Part shown: piece after piece, positions 16,958 to 26,065 of the stretch
How positions within the stretch are numbered: the first letter of the stretch is position 1
Layout: each line of letters begins with the position of its first letter
Source: Maritalea sp049801075
Lineage (GTDB): Bacteria; Pseudomonadota; Alphaproteobacteria; Rhizobiales; Devosiaceae
Reading direction: 5' to 3'
DNA: 64,000 nt
Assembly (NCBI RefSeq): GCF_049801075.1
Contig: NZ_JBNAGG010000005.1
Span: forward strand, 62,001 to 126,000
The notes under the pieces: model-generated
What the model saw: the letters and a program-made list of their open reading frames with translations, nothing else
Databases searched by the model: none
Told to the model about the DNA's origin: nothing
Position numbers and translations under genes: made by a program

Positions 16958-17423
16958 TTTTCATCATCTCGCTGGTTTGATCCCACCCAAGGCTTTCATA
17001 AATCGGCTCGGCCTTTTGTGAGGCGTGGAGCACCATGGTGGAGACGCCCCGTGCTTTAAACTCTTGCTCTGCGCAGCTCACCAGAAATTTGGCGATGCCC
17101 TTGCCACGGTGATTGGGGTCGACATAGACATTGGCGATATAGCCGCGATGCGCTTCTTCCTCATGATGGAAGTGCGGCGCCCAATCGATAAGCCATTGGC
17201 CGATGCCGGCAACAGCTTCACCATCGCGTTCAACAATAAAGCCGAAATAGCGGCCATCGCCCAACCGCTCCTGCAGCCAAGGGCGGAAATAGGCCGTCAT
17301 TTTCTCAAGGCTTTTGCGGGTGCGCGTGCCAGCGTCCGAAAACATCAATTCGCGCTGTGCGCAAATCAGATCAAGATCGCTTTCACGCACCGCGCGCAGT
17401 CGGTAGCCTTTGGGCAGGTCCAT
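16947..17423 (-). CDS. GNAT family N-acetyltransferase
   Basis: 158 residues. The acetyl-CoA site is VYVDPNHRGKGIAKFLV, and the C-terminal strand region STMVLHASQKAEPIYESLGW is typical of GNAT enzymes. The ATG at 17423 overlaps the fumarase stop (TAATG), so translation is coupled; a longer start at 17462 is less likely. The acceptor substrate is unknown. Confidence 0.82.
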   Translation of the reverse strand: MDLPKGYRLRAVRESDLDLICAQRELMFSDAGTRTRKSLEKMTAYFRPWLQERLGDGRYFGFIVERDGEAVAGIGQWLIDWAPHFHHEEEAHRGYIANVYVDPNHRGKGIAKFLVSCAEQEFKARGVSTMVLHASQKAEPIYESLGWDQTSEMMKIND

Positions 17424-18946
17424 TATGCAGGCTCTGGCAATTTGCCAATCTTTTTGCGCCAAATCGCCGGTGCGATTTCGTGCACGCTTTGCCCGGTGGA
17501 ATCCACGGCCACCGTCACGGGCATATTTTCCACCTCAAATTCATAAATGGCTTCCATGCCCAATTCTTCAAAAGCCACAACGCGTGAAGAGCGAATGGCT
17601 TTGGAAATAAGATACGCTGCACCACCAGTGGCCATCAAATAGGCGGCCTTATGCTTGGCAATGGCATCACGCGCCACGGGGCCGCGCTCGGCTTTGCCGA
17701 TCATTGCGATCAGACCGGTTTTTTCCAGCATCATTTCAGTGAATTTGTCCATGCGGGTGGCGGTTGTTGGACCTGCAGGGCCAACAGCTTCGCCGGAAAC
17801 CGGATCAACTGGCCCCACATAATAGATGGCACGGTTGGTGAAATCGACGCCTTCTGGCAAGCCTTCGCCGCTTTCATAGAGCGACTGAATGCGTTTGTGC
17901 GCCGCGTCGCGCCCCGTCAAGATTTTGCCATTGAGCAACAGGCGGTCGCCCTGTTTCCATGTGGCCACTTCTTCTGGCGTAAGCGTATCCAAATCTACAC
18001 GTTTTGCGCCCGTAGATGGTTTCCAACCAATATCTGGCCATGCGCTGAGCGGTGGTGGTGTCAGGTCAGCCGGGCCTGTGCCGTCCAGTTCAAAATGTAC
18101 GTGTCGGTTTGCGGCGCAGTTTGGTGCCATGCCCACAGGCTTTGAGGCGGCATGAGTTGGCATGTCCAACACTTTCACGTCGACCACTGTCGTCAGGCCG
18201 CCAAGGCCTTGTGCGCCAATGCCGAGGGCATTGACCTTTTCATAAAGTTCAAGCCGCAATTCTTCTGCTGTAGAGTTTGGACCACGGGCAATCAAATCTT
18301 GAATATCGACTGGCGCCATCAATGACTTTTTAGCCAGATACATTGCCTTTTCCGGCGTGCCGCCAATGCCAATGCCCAACACGCCTGGGGGGCACCAGCC
18401 CGCGCCGAGGGTTGGTACAGTTTTCAAAACCCATTCCACAATATCATCGCTTGGGTTCAACATGGCCAGCTTGGCCTTGTTTTCAGAGCCGCCACCTTTG
18501 GCCGCCACGGTCACGTCCACCTTGTCACCGGCCACCATTTCATAGTGGATTACCGCTGGGGTATTGTCGCCAGAGTTTTTCCGAGCGCCTGCGGGGTCAA
18601 GCAATAGTGACGCGCGCAGCAAGTTGCTGTCTGTTTCCGCGTAAGCTTGGCGCACGCCTTGGTTGACCATATCCTCAACCGACATGTCGCTATCCCAACG
18701 CACATCCATACCGATTTTCAGAAACACAACTGCAATGCCTGTATCCTGACAGATGGGGCGATGTCCTTCGGCGCACATGCGTGAATTGGTCAAAATCTGC
18801 GCAATAGCATCTTTGGCCGCAGGATTTTCTTCCTTCTCATATGCCTTAGCCACCGCTTCGACATAATCGAGCGGATGATAATAAGAGATAAACTGAAACG
18901 CGTCGGTGATCGACTGGATGAAATCTTCTTTTTTGATGGCAGGCAT
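17423..18946 (-). CDS. fumA: Class I fumarate hydratase (Fe-S)
   Basis: 507 residues from ATG 18946, preceded by GAGGGA. It has both alpha and beta domains of the fused class I enzyme. Landmarks are ICQDTGIAVVFLKIG with a cluster cysteine, the glycine-rich LGAGWCPPGVLGIGIGGTP, APNCAANRHVHF, and the beta-domain YYVGPVDPVSGEAVGPAGPTT region. It converts fumarate to malate in the TCA cycle with an oxygen-sensitive [4Fe-4S] cluster. fumA and fumB cannot be separated from sequence alone. Confidence 0.93.
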   Translation of the reverse strand: MPAIKKEDFIQSITDAFQFISYYHPLDYVEAVAKAYEKEENPAAKDAIAQILTNSRMCAEGHRPICQDTGIAVVFLKIGMDVRWDSDMSVEDMVNQGVRQAYAETDSNLLRASLLLDPAGARKNSGDNTPAVIHYEMVAGDKVDVTVAAKGGGSENKAKLAMLNPSDDIVEWVLKTVPTLGAGWCPPGVLGIGIGGTPEKAMYLAKKSLMAPVDIQDLIARGPNSTAEELRLELYEKVNALGIGAQGLGGLTTVVDVKVLDMPTHAASKPVGMAPNCAANRHVHFELDGTGPADLTPPPLSAWPDIGWKPSTGAKRVDLDTLTPEEVATWKQGDRLLLNGKILTGRDAAHKRIQSLYESGEGLPEGVDFTNRAIYYVGPVDPVSGEAVGPAGPTTATRMDKFTEMMLEKTGLIAMIGKAERGPVARDAIAKHKAAYLMATGGAAYLISKAIRSSRVVAFEELGMEAIYEFEVENMPVTVAVDSTGQSVHEIAPAIWRKKIGKLPEPA

Positions 18947-19039
18947 AAGTCCCTCGCGACAAAGGTTAAACGACTGAAAGTCTTCTCCCATGAGTTGGTC
19001 GATTTTGCAACTAGACCAAGGGTTAAAACGCACATCGCG

Positions 19040-20203
19040 CTAAAAGACTATATCTCGCTTTTCGTGAATTTCAGGGTCAAATTCCATCGGTTTTGCCCGA
19101 TTGAGCTTCCAATTGGTGTTGATGCCCTTGAAGTGCCAGAAATGCACGCCCTCCACATAACGCCGTCCCAATTGCGCGCGGTTCTCAATCCAGTGCATAT
19201 AAGGGAACACCTTCAGCTTCTTGAACCATTTTCGCTTCGGGTCGATTGCCCATTTCCCTGCATAGCAATAGTTGCGCTTTTCATCTTTCGCGACTGAAGT
19301 GAAATCCCGATGATCCCCCAAATTTCCCTCGGCTATCGGCTCGACCCAAATGCCTTTCATGGCCAAAATGCCAAGGCTCGATCGTTCTGCGAGCGTGAAC
19401 ACATCGGCGGCACCGTTGCTGTTGGCAAGTTCGTCAACATCAAGATTGAGGATGGATTTGGCTTTCATGCCAAATCGGCGCAGCACAATTGTCATCAACG
19501 CGATCTGCAAGAAGTGCGCCCAATAGGGGTTTACCTTGAGAATTTCATCTTTCGCGCAATATGGATATGGCATGCTCACCACCAGCACCTTTTGCAGCCC
19601 TTTGACGGATTGCAACGTCTCAACCAAATCGCCGATTTCATATTGATCTGAGCCATTGTCGAACAGGATAATGCTGGTCACTTTTTGATGCCGCACATGA
19701 TAGTCCGCCCAAAACTTAATCCAGTTCAGATCATTATTTTTCGACAAGGTGAACATTAAATTTTCACCTTCGAGTTGCGCACAGCTATTAGCCTGGACGT
19801 TCATTGAATACACTTCACCGGCGAGTTGCATCTCAATTTCAACAGTGTCCTCCGGCACGTCTTTTAGCTGTGTGGTCATCACCGTCAGCGAAAAGAAATG
19901 TTTTGCTTTTACAATTTTGCCCGAGGGCAACGCCTTGTATGTCGCCTTCTTGTAGTGCGCTTTTAGATTTGTTGGGGTGGGACCGACGCACAAAACATTA
20001 CGCACTGCTTCATCCCAAAAACAGTCATAATAAAGCGTTGTGAAATCAAAGCTTTCTAAGAACTTTTGTGGCCGCTCTCGCTTTGGATTTTTCGGCAAAC
20101 GTTGAACAGAACGATCAGCACCCAATCGAATTGTTGAAAAGCACACTTCTTCCTGTGTCTTCTTCTCAATTTCCACCAGAAACCCACATGACGGCCTATT
20201 CAT
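19040..20203 (-). CDS. Glycosyltransferase (GT92/GT2-like), tandem copy 3
   Basis: 387 residues from ATG 20203 (TTG 20215 is an alternative). It has LSKNNDLNWIKFWADYH, the nucleotide-sugar DxD region SILNLDVDEL, and the late PYMHWIENRAQLG and FWHFKGINTNW segments. The two genes upstream carry the same blocks at the same places, so the three are paralogs. This type adds sugars to surface polysaccharides or lipids. It is the most diverged of the three. No membrane segment, so cytoplasmic. Donor and acceptor unknown. Confidence 0.75.
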   Translation of the reverse strand: MNRPSCGFLVEIEKKTQEEVCFSTIRLGADRSVQRLPKNPKRERPQKFLESFDFTTLYYDCFWDEAVRNVLCVGPTPTNLKAHYKKATYKALPSGKIVKAKHFFSLTVMTTQLKDVPEDTVEIEMQLAGEVYSMNVQANSCAQLEGENLMFTLSKNNDLNWIKFWADYHVRHQKVTSIILFDNGSDQYEIGDLVETLQSVKGLQKVLVVSMPYPYCAKDEILKVNPYWAHFLQIALMTIVLRRFGMKAKSILNLDVDELANSNGAADVFTLAERSSLGILAMKGIWVEPIAEGNLGDHRDFTSVAKDEKRNYCYAGKWAIDPKRKWFKKLKVFPYMHWIENRAQLGRRYVEGVHFWHFKGINTNWKLNRAKPMEFDPEIHEKRDIVF

Positions 20204-20204
20204 A

Positions 20205-21401
20205 TTATTGTCCAAATATCTCGTTCAGCTTCTTGGCCAAAAACTCATCCTTCACGTGCTTCTTCGGGTCATAGGGCTCTGTAATATGCCGCTTATGCTG
20301 CCACTCCGCTCGCTCACCTTTCTGTGTTTTCGCCCGCCAGCCAGTGTTTATGCCAGCGAAATGATAACATTTAAAATCTCGTGCTACGGGATAAGGGTTC
20401 CACACCCCCTCTATCCAGTGTGTGTTTGGCAAAGCAATTTTGTTCTTGGGGCGAACTTTTCTTGGCGCCATAGCCCACTTTTTCATATGATCCTGTGCGC
20501 CTAGCTTATGCATATTGCGAAAGGCAAAATCGTTGAAGTTTATCTGATCCTTCTCATTCACATTAGGAAGAAGAACGTTTTCGACTAGAAACCGTTGAAA
20601 TTTTGAACAACCGAAAAACCGTTTTTTCGTCACTTCAAAAATTGAGCGCCCTTTTGATGATAGGACTAACTCGTCGACGTCAACGTTCAACATAGAATGT
20701 GCGAGTGAGGCCAATCTTAGATATAGAGACATATACATGACAGGCTGAGCGAAACGCACATAACCGCTCTCGCCATGATCTTGTCCCACCTTATCCATTA
20801 CGCCAAAATGGAAGGGCCAATCGACAACAGCCGTCTGTTCAATGCCAGCGACATTTTGCAAAATATTCGAAATATCTTGATGTGAATAAGAATTTGATTT
20901 GTTATCATATACAACAACAGCATTGGCACCGTGTTCAACGTGGTAAAACTTCGCCCAATTGGCAATCCACTCTAGATTGTTGTTATTGTTAATACAAAAA
21001 ACAACCTTTTTATCCTCAAATTTGTTGCTTAGATTAGATCCAATTTGGGTCGTAATACTTTGATCCGCAATCTGTAGCGTCAGGAATTTGTCAACTTCCG
21101 GCAGTTCTACATATGCAACACAAGCTGTCCGAGATTTCACAAAACTCAATTTGGATTTGATGCCTGACTGCTCTCCCACAATATAGGCTTGCTCTAAACT
21201 ACTAGCCAAGTTTTGCTGTTGTGGCCCCACGAACCAAACAGTCTTGCCGCAAACATCTCTAAAAACATCATAGAATAGACCAAATTGATCGAAACCCTGC
21301 CAAAATGCTTTCGGGCGTTGAAGTTTAGGTTGCAGCGGTTGTCTTTCTAAAGAACCACGCGCATCTAGAAAAACTGAATTGGGAGTTATGATGTTCGCCA
21401 T
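20205..21401 (-). CDS. Glycosyltransferase (GT92/GT2-like), tandem copy 2
   Basis: 398 residues. Shared blocks are CINNNNNLEWIANWAKFYH, VVYDNKSNSYSHQDI, SMLNVDVDELVLSSKGRSIF, NTHWIEGVWNPYPVA and FKCYHFAGINTGWR. The start codon overlaps the stop of copy 1 (TGATG). It is closest to copy 1 (both have GRSIFEV/RNSIFEV, RFFGC, KFxRxLVENV and NPYPVA). Codon use is richer in A+T than in pheT. Function as for the other copies: probable surface glycan synthesis. Confidence 0.78.
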   Translation of the reverse strand: MANIITPNSVFLDARGSLERQPLQPKLQRPKAFWQGFDQFGLFYDVFRDVCGKTVWFVGPQQQNLASSLEQAYIVGEQSGIKSKLSFVKSRTACVAYVELPEVDKFLTLQIADQSITTQIGSNLSNKFEDKKVVFCINNNNNLEWIANWAKFYHVEHGANAVVVYDNKSNSYSHQDISNILQNVAGIEQTAVVDWPFHFGVMDKVGQDHGESGYVRFAQPVMYMSLYLRLASLAHSMLNVDVDELVLSSKGRSIFEVTKKRFFGCSKFQRFLVENVLLPNVNEKDQINFNDFAFRNMHKLGAQDHMKKWAMAPRKVRPKNKIALPNTHWIEGVWNPYPVARDFKCYHFAGINTGWRAKTQKGERAEWQHKRHITEPYDPKKHVKDEFLAKKLNEIFGQ

Positions 21402-22612
21402 CAGCTCACCTTGACCTCTTTCTTGTCGACAAGAAACACATCACGAAGAACTCTTTCCAAAAAGACATCTTTCACATGCAAGTTGTTGTCAAAAATTACT
21501 CGATTGTTTCGCTCGTGTTGCCACTCCCGTGTGATGGCCATGTCGTCATTTTTACGCCAATCGCATGTGATACCGGCAAAGTGGTAACATTTGAATTCCT
21601 TTGCAACTGGATAGGGATTTATCACTCCGTAAATTCGATGTGTCCATAAGATTGGCGCCTTGCTTATCCGCCTGAGCTTTGAAGGTGCTATAATCCATTT
21701 CTTGTATTGGTCTTGCCGAGACAAATGATTCTTGTTTCTGAAATAAAATTCGCGGAAGGATGGTAGATCATTTGTTATTTGGGGTTCGCGCACATTTTCA
21801 ACCAAATAACGTTCGAACTTTAGGCATCCAAAAAAACGCCTTTCAACAACTTCAAAAATTGAATTTCGTTCTGTTGAGACAACCAGTTCGTCGATATCAA
21901 CATTCAGAATGGAATTTGCGAACATCCCGTATCTCAGGAAGAGTTCCATGTGCGCGACGCGCTGTGCAAATAGGATTTGACATCGCTGATGTTGACTTTG
22001 TGCAACTGGATCAAGAACGCCAAACTTGAACGGCCAATTGATCGCAATAGCGCGCTTAACGCCTGGCACCTCGTTTAATGCAGATTCGATGTCTTGTGTT
22101 GTATATGCAGTGGAATTGTTGTCGAAAATGACAAAAGTATCAGCGGCGTGCTCTTTGACATAAAAGTGGGCCCAATCCGCGATCCACTTCAAATCATTGT
22201 CTTTGCTAATGCAATAAACAATTCGGCTGCCGCTATTTGCTTCGCTGAAATTTTCACCGATCCCCACATTTAGCGTGTGACCAGCAATTTCCACTTTTGC
22301 TTCATCATCAGTTTCCGGCAGATTGGCGTAGCCAACAATCGCATGATTATTTTTGATGAATCGGAGCTTTTTTCTTCTTCCCGATCGATTGCCTTCAACC
22401 CAGATAGGCAACACTTCAGCTTTTAGATTCATCAACTCTGGCCCAAGAAACCAGACCCGTTTGCCAGAGATGTCGCGGAAGACGCTATAGAATATCCCGC
22501 GCTGATCGAATTCAGCCATGAACTGATCAGAGCGCGGGATTTCGGGTGAAATGGGTTGGCGAAGAATTTTGCTATCTTCTGGCAAGAAGACTGAATTTAA
22601 ATCGCCAACCAT
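21401..22612 (-). CDS. Glycosyltransferase (GT92/GT2-like), tandem copy 1
   Basis: 403 residues from ATG 22612, four bases after the pheT stop, with AGGA at the stop. An upstream in-frame extension to 22795 lies inside pheT and is rejected. Blocks are CISKDNDLKWIADWAHFYV, VIFDNNSTAYTTQDI, SILNVDIDELVVSTERNSIF and FKCYHFAGITCDWR. It is the first of three tandem paralogs that are read through from pheT. Likely a glycosyltransferase of the LDVDEL (DxD) type; specificity unknown. Confidence 0.78.
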   Translation of the reverse strand: MVGDLNSVFLPEDSKILRQPISPEIPRSDQFMAEFDQRGIFYSVFRDISGKRVWFLGPELMNLKAEVLPIWVEGNRSGRRKKLRFIKNNHAIVGYANLPETDDEAKVEIAGHTLNVGIGENFSEANSGSRIVYCISKDNDLKWIADWAHFYVKEHAADTFVIFDNNSTAYTTQDIESALNEVPGVKRAIAINWPFKFGVLDPVAQSQHQRCQILFAQRVAHMELFLRYGMFANSILNVDIDELVVSTERNSIFEVVERRFFGCLKFERYLVENVREPQITNDLPSFREFYFRNKNHLSRQDQYKKWIIAPSKLRRISKAPILWTHRIYGVINPYPVAKEFKCYHFAGITCDWRKNDDMAITREWQHERNNRVIFDNNLHVKDVFLERVLRDVFLVDKKEVKVS

Positions 22613-22616
22613 GTTC

Positions 22617-25043
22617 CTAACCCCGCAATTCGGCCTTGGTGGCCTTTTGCACGGCGGCCACCACTTTTTGGCTGATCGCGTCGATCTCTTCGTCGGTGAG
22701 GGTTTTGTCTTTGGGTTGAATGGTAACTTCAATGGCCAAAGATTTTTTCCCTTCGCCCAAATTGCCGCCTTCAAACACGTCGAATAGGCTGACATTGGAG
22801 ATCAGTTTTTTGTCGGCAGAGCCGGCAGCTTTTAGCAGTTTTCCTGCTTCCACATTGCTGTCTGCAACAAATGCGAAGTCACGCTTAACGGTTTGCAGAT
22901 CAAACAAGGTTAGCGGTGGCTTGGTTTTGGTTGCTTTTGTCCGCGGCTGTGGAATGGCATCCAAATTTAGCTCAAACGCTGCGATGGATTTTGGCAAATC
23001 CAATTCCTTGATCAATTTTGGATGCAGTTCACCGAACCAGCCAATGATGTTTTTAGGCCCCAATTGCACACGACCACCGCGCCCTGGGTGAGACCAGTCA
23101 GCAGGTTCTGCAACGATTTGCAAATTGTTTGGATCCACGCCCAATTGCGCCAATGTCTCGAACAAATCAGCTTTTGCTTCAAAAACGTCGGGCTTTTGCG
23201 CCTTGCCTTGCCAGTCGCGACCCACCTGACCATGGGTATCCAAGCCTGCGCGCACGCCAGCAGCGAAACTGGATTGGCCATCGGGTGCCGCGGATTTAAA
23301 CACCTGCCCAACTTCAAACAAAGACAGGTCCGCTGTGCCGCGATTGGTGTTGCGGTTTACTGCCGCCAGCAAGCCCGGCAGCAATGATGGGCGCATATCG
23401 CTCAATTCGGCGCTAATCGGGTTTTCAAGCTTCAGCTCATCTTGACCACCGCCAAACGCGACCGCTTCCTTTTCAGAAATGAAGGACCATGTCACCGCTT
23501 CATTATAACCGCGTGCGGCCAAGGCACGACGGGCAATGCGGCGACGGTTTTGGATAGTGGTGAGCATTTTTGGTGCGACGCTGGTCAGGCGTGGCAATGG
23601 ATCCACCGGCACATTGTCGACGCCGACAATGCGCATCACTTCTTCCACCAAATCGGCTTTGCCTTCAATGTCCGGGCGGTAAGAGGGCACAGCCACCTTC
23701 ACCACATCGCCAGAACCAGCAACCCAGAAGCCCAAACGGGTCAACACGGCTTTGACTTCAGCAAAAGGCACTTTGAGGCCGGTCAAGCGTGTGATCTCGG
23801 CCAGCGGGAAATCAATCACTTTTTCTTCTGGCTGCACGTCGCCTGTCACGGTGATTTCATGCACTTCGCCGCCGCAAATCTCTTGAATAAGTTTTGTGGC
23901 CAACTCCAACCCAGGCAAAGTCAATTCTGGATCAACATGACGCTCCAAGCGGTAGCGCGCATCTGAGTTGATGCCAGTTTTGCGGCCCGTTTGGGCGATT
24001 TCGATTGGCTCCCACCATGCGCTTTCGAGAAACAGGCTGGTGGTCTCTTCCGTACAGCCGCTTTCTTCGCCGCCCATAATGCCGCCAATACAAAGCGGGC
24101 CATTATCGTCGGCCAAGATGCACATGGTTTCATCAAGCGCATAGGTTTTTCCATCAAGAGCCAGAATTTCTTCGCCCTTTTTGGCATTCCGCGCGTGGAA
24201 TTGCCCGTTGACCTTGTCCGCATCATAGGCATGCAGCGGACGGCCGCGATCATAGGACACATAGTTAGTGATGTCGGCCAAGGCGTTAATCGGACGTAGG
24301 CCAATGGCGATCAAGCGCTGTTGCAGCCATTCTGGTGACGGGCCATTTTTCACATTTTTGAACAAGCGCCCGGCAAATTGCTTACAAGCTTGCGGTTCGC
24401 CTTCGCCAAAGCGGAACTCAACCGAAATGTCGCCTTTGCCGTCCAGCGTGGCGGGCACTGGCTGCACGGTGCCGTCTTTCAGCTCTCCAATGCCAGCGGC
24501 GGCCAAGTCGCGAGCCACGCCATAAATGCCGGTGCAATCGCCCCGGTTTGGGGTGATGGCGATATCGACGACCACATCGTTCAGCTTGGCATAATCCACA
24601 TAGCGCTCACCGACAGGTGCATCAGCGGGCAAATCGATAATGCCGTCATGATCGTCAGAAAGCAGCAATTCGCGCTCGGAGCACAACATGCCGTTGCTTT
24701 CCTCGCCGCGGATCACGCCTTTGCTGAGCACAAAATCTGTGCCCGGAATGTAAGTGCCGGACGAGGCGAAAACGCCTTTCATGCCGGTGCGGGCGTTTGG
24801 GGCACCGCACACAACTTTGACAGGCTCGCCTTTGCCCGTATTGACCATGCATACGCGCAGCTTATCGGCATTAGGGTGCTTTTCAGCTGAAATCACTTCG
24901 CAAACCGTAAAATCCGCAAGGGTCTTTGCCTGATCTTCAACCTCTTCCACCTCAAGCCCGATCTGGGTGAGGGTTTCAATGATCTCATCATTCGACGCCG
25001 TGGTCTCCAGATGATCTTTTAGCCAGTCAATTGTGAATTTCAT
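22617..25043 (-). CDS. pheT: Phenylalanine-tRNA ligase beta subunit
   Basis: 808 residues, full length. The order is an N-terminal EMAP/tRNA-binding domain (VCEVISAEKHPNADKLRVC), B3/B4 editing domain, B5 domain, catalytic-like core and the C-terminal ferredoxin-fold anticodon-binding domain (LQTVKRDFAFVADSNVEAG). With PheS it forms the alpha2beta2 enzyme that charges tRNA-Phe. It is separated from pheS by an exonuclease-ASCH gene whose stop lies 5 bases before its start. Confidence 0.98.
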   Translation of the reverse strand: MKFTIDWLKDHLETTASNDEIIETLTQIGLEVEEVEDQAKTLADFTVCEVISAEKHPNADKLRVCMVNTGKGEPVKVVCGAPNARTGMKGVFASSGTYIPGTDFVLSKGVIRGEESNGMLCSERELLLSDDHDGIIDLPADAPVGERYVDYAKLNDVVVDIAITPNRGDCTGIYGVARDLAAAGIGELKDGTVQPVPATLDGKGDISVEFRFGEGEPQACKQFAGRLFKNVKNGPSPEWLQQRLIAIGLRPINALADITNYVSYDRGRPLHAYDADKVNGQFHARNAKKGEEILALDGKTYALDETMCILADDNGPLCIGGIMGGEESGCTEETTSLFLESAWWEPIEIAQTGRKTGINSDARYRLERHVDPELTLPGLELATKLIQEICGGEVHEITVTGDVQPEEKVIDFPLAEITRLTGLKVPFAEVKAVLTRLGFWVAGSGDVVKVAVPSYRPDIEGKADLVEEVMRIVGVDNVPVDPLPRLTSVAPKMLTTIQNRRRIARRALAARGYNEAVTWSFISEKEAVAFGGGQDELKLENPISAELSDMRPSLLPGLLAAVNRNTNRGTADLSLFEVGQVFKSAAPDGQSSFAAGVRAGLDTHGQVGRDWQGKAQKPDVFEAKADLFETLAQLGVDPNNLQIVAEPADWSHPGRGGRVQLGPKNIIGWFGELHPKLIKELDLPKSIAAFELNLDAIPQPRTKATKTKPPLTLFDLQTVKRDFAFVADSNVEAGKLLKAAGSADKKLISNVSLFDVFEGGNLGEGKKSLAIEVTIQPKDKTLTDEEIDAISQKVVAAVQKATKAELRG

Positions 25044-25048
25044 CGGTT

Positions 25049-26065
25049 TTACTCTTTTGTCGTCGTTTGATCTGCCAACACCTCAATCAGTTTGAAGCGT
25101 TCGCAAACAAGTTTCATTTCAGGCGCAAACCCGCCATTGCGGGTGAAATAGTCTTTGTGGCCATCATGCCAATATTGATAGCTCAGATCGCCCTCGCCTT
25201 CAGCGCGGGCAAAATCTTCATCCACCTCGTCAAAGCGTTTCACCTCAACAGATGTGGTTTCAATGATGCATTGGGGCACCCCGTCCCAATTGGGCACGAT
25301 ATAGCGCTGCCCCACTTGCGGCAAAGGTTCACCGTCGGCTTCATAGTGAGCCAACGCACCGCAGGTCGCGGTCTTTTTGCCCTCTACGATTAGGCCCACC
25401 AGCTCATTGCACAGCGCTTCGCTGTCGCCAAATTCGGAAATTTCCAATTGGCGCAAATGCTGCGGCAGGCTGGAAACGATGAAAAAGCGCTTGAGCATAT
25501 GCGCATAACCGCGTGCATCATCAATCGCGTAGTGGCTGTGAGGCTGAAAACCGATCCAACTGTCCGGCACCCGGCGGGTAGTCCAATCAGCGTGATGTTC
25601 GCCCGACAAAATTCCTGCCATGGTATAGATGTCGGCGCAGCCGCCGCTGAAAATTACCTGGCTGTGGGTCGGGCCGGAAAAAACCCGCGAGCGTGTATAT
25701 AGATCAAGATAATGATCGACAAATATGCCATCAAAGATGAGCGGCGCAGCGGCGAAAACTTTGCGACCTTCAAAGCCCTTCACCCAAGCCGCATATTCCT
25801 TCATCACCTTCTCAGGTGATTGGGCATTTTCCGTCGCGGCCTTGTAGGCTTCAGGTTCGCTTTTCCACCATTCCATGGTTTTGGGATCGGGCACCCGGTC
25901 TTTGCGCGGCTCAAGCACAGCTTGAAACTCGCCCAAAAATTGGCCGCGTCGATTCATCGCCACACTGGCAAAGCTCATCATAGAGTTGCGCAGCGGGCTG
26001 GGGCCATCGCTTTCAATGTCGGTCACGATATAGATTTCATCCATATCGCTGACGGGCATGGTCAC
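25049..26065 (-). CDS. DEDDh exonuclease-ASCH domain fusion protein
   Basis: 338 residues from GTG 26065, which overlaps the pheS stop and follows GGAGG by 9 bases. Residues about 10-195 resemble an RNase T/DnaQ-fold 3'-5' exonuclease: DIESD (DxE, 16-18), IFDGIFVDHYL (D112), and HSHYAIDDARGYA (H178, D182/183). Residues about 207-332 form an ASCH domain (FGDSEALCNELVGLIVEGKK, EGDLSYQYWHDGHKDYF), a PUA-like RNA-binding fold. The fusion inside pheS-pheT suggests an RNA, perhaps tRNA, substrate; that is inference. Confidence 0.8.
   Translation of the reverse strand: MTMPVSDMDEIYIVTDIESDGPSPLRNSMMSFASVAMNRRGQFLGEFQAVLEPRKDRVPDPKTMEWWKSEPEAYKAATENAQSPEKVMKEYAAWVKGFEGRKVFAAAPLIFDGIFVDHYLDLYTRSRVFSGPTHSQVIFSGGCADIYTMAGILSGEHHADWTTRRVPDSWIGFQPHSHYAIDDARGYAHMLKRFFIVSSLPQHLRQLEISEFGDSEALCNELVGLIVEGKKTATCGALAHYEADGEPLPQVGQRYIVPNWDGVPQCIIETTSVEVKRFDEVDEDFARAEGEGDLSYQYWHDGHKDYFTRNGGFAPEMKLVCERFKLIEVLADQTTTKE

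Noticed and set aside
22613..22795. 61-residue N-terminal extension of the first tandem glycosyltransferase
   Set aside because: It lies inside the 3' end of pheT in another frame, is basic and non-conserved, and ATG 22612 has a proper position after the pheT stop.
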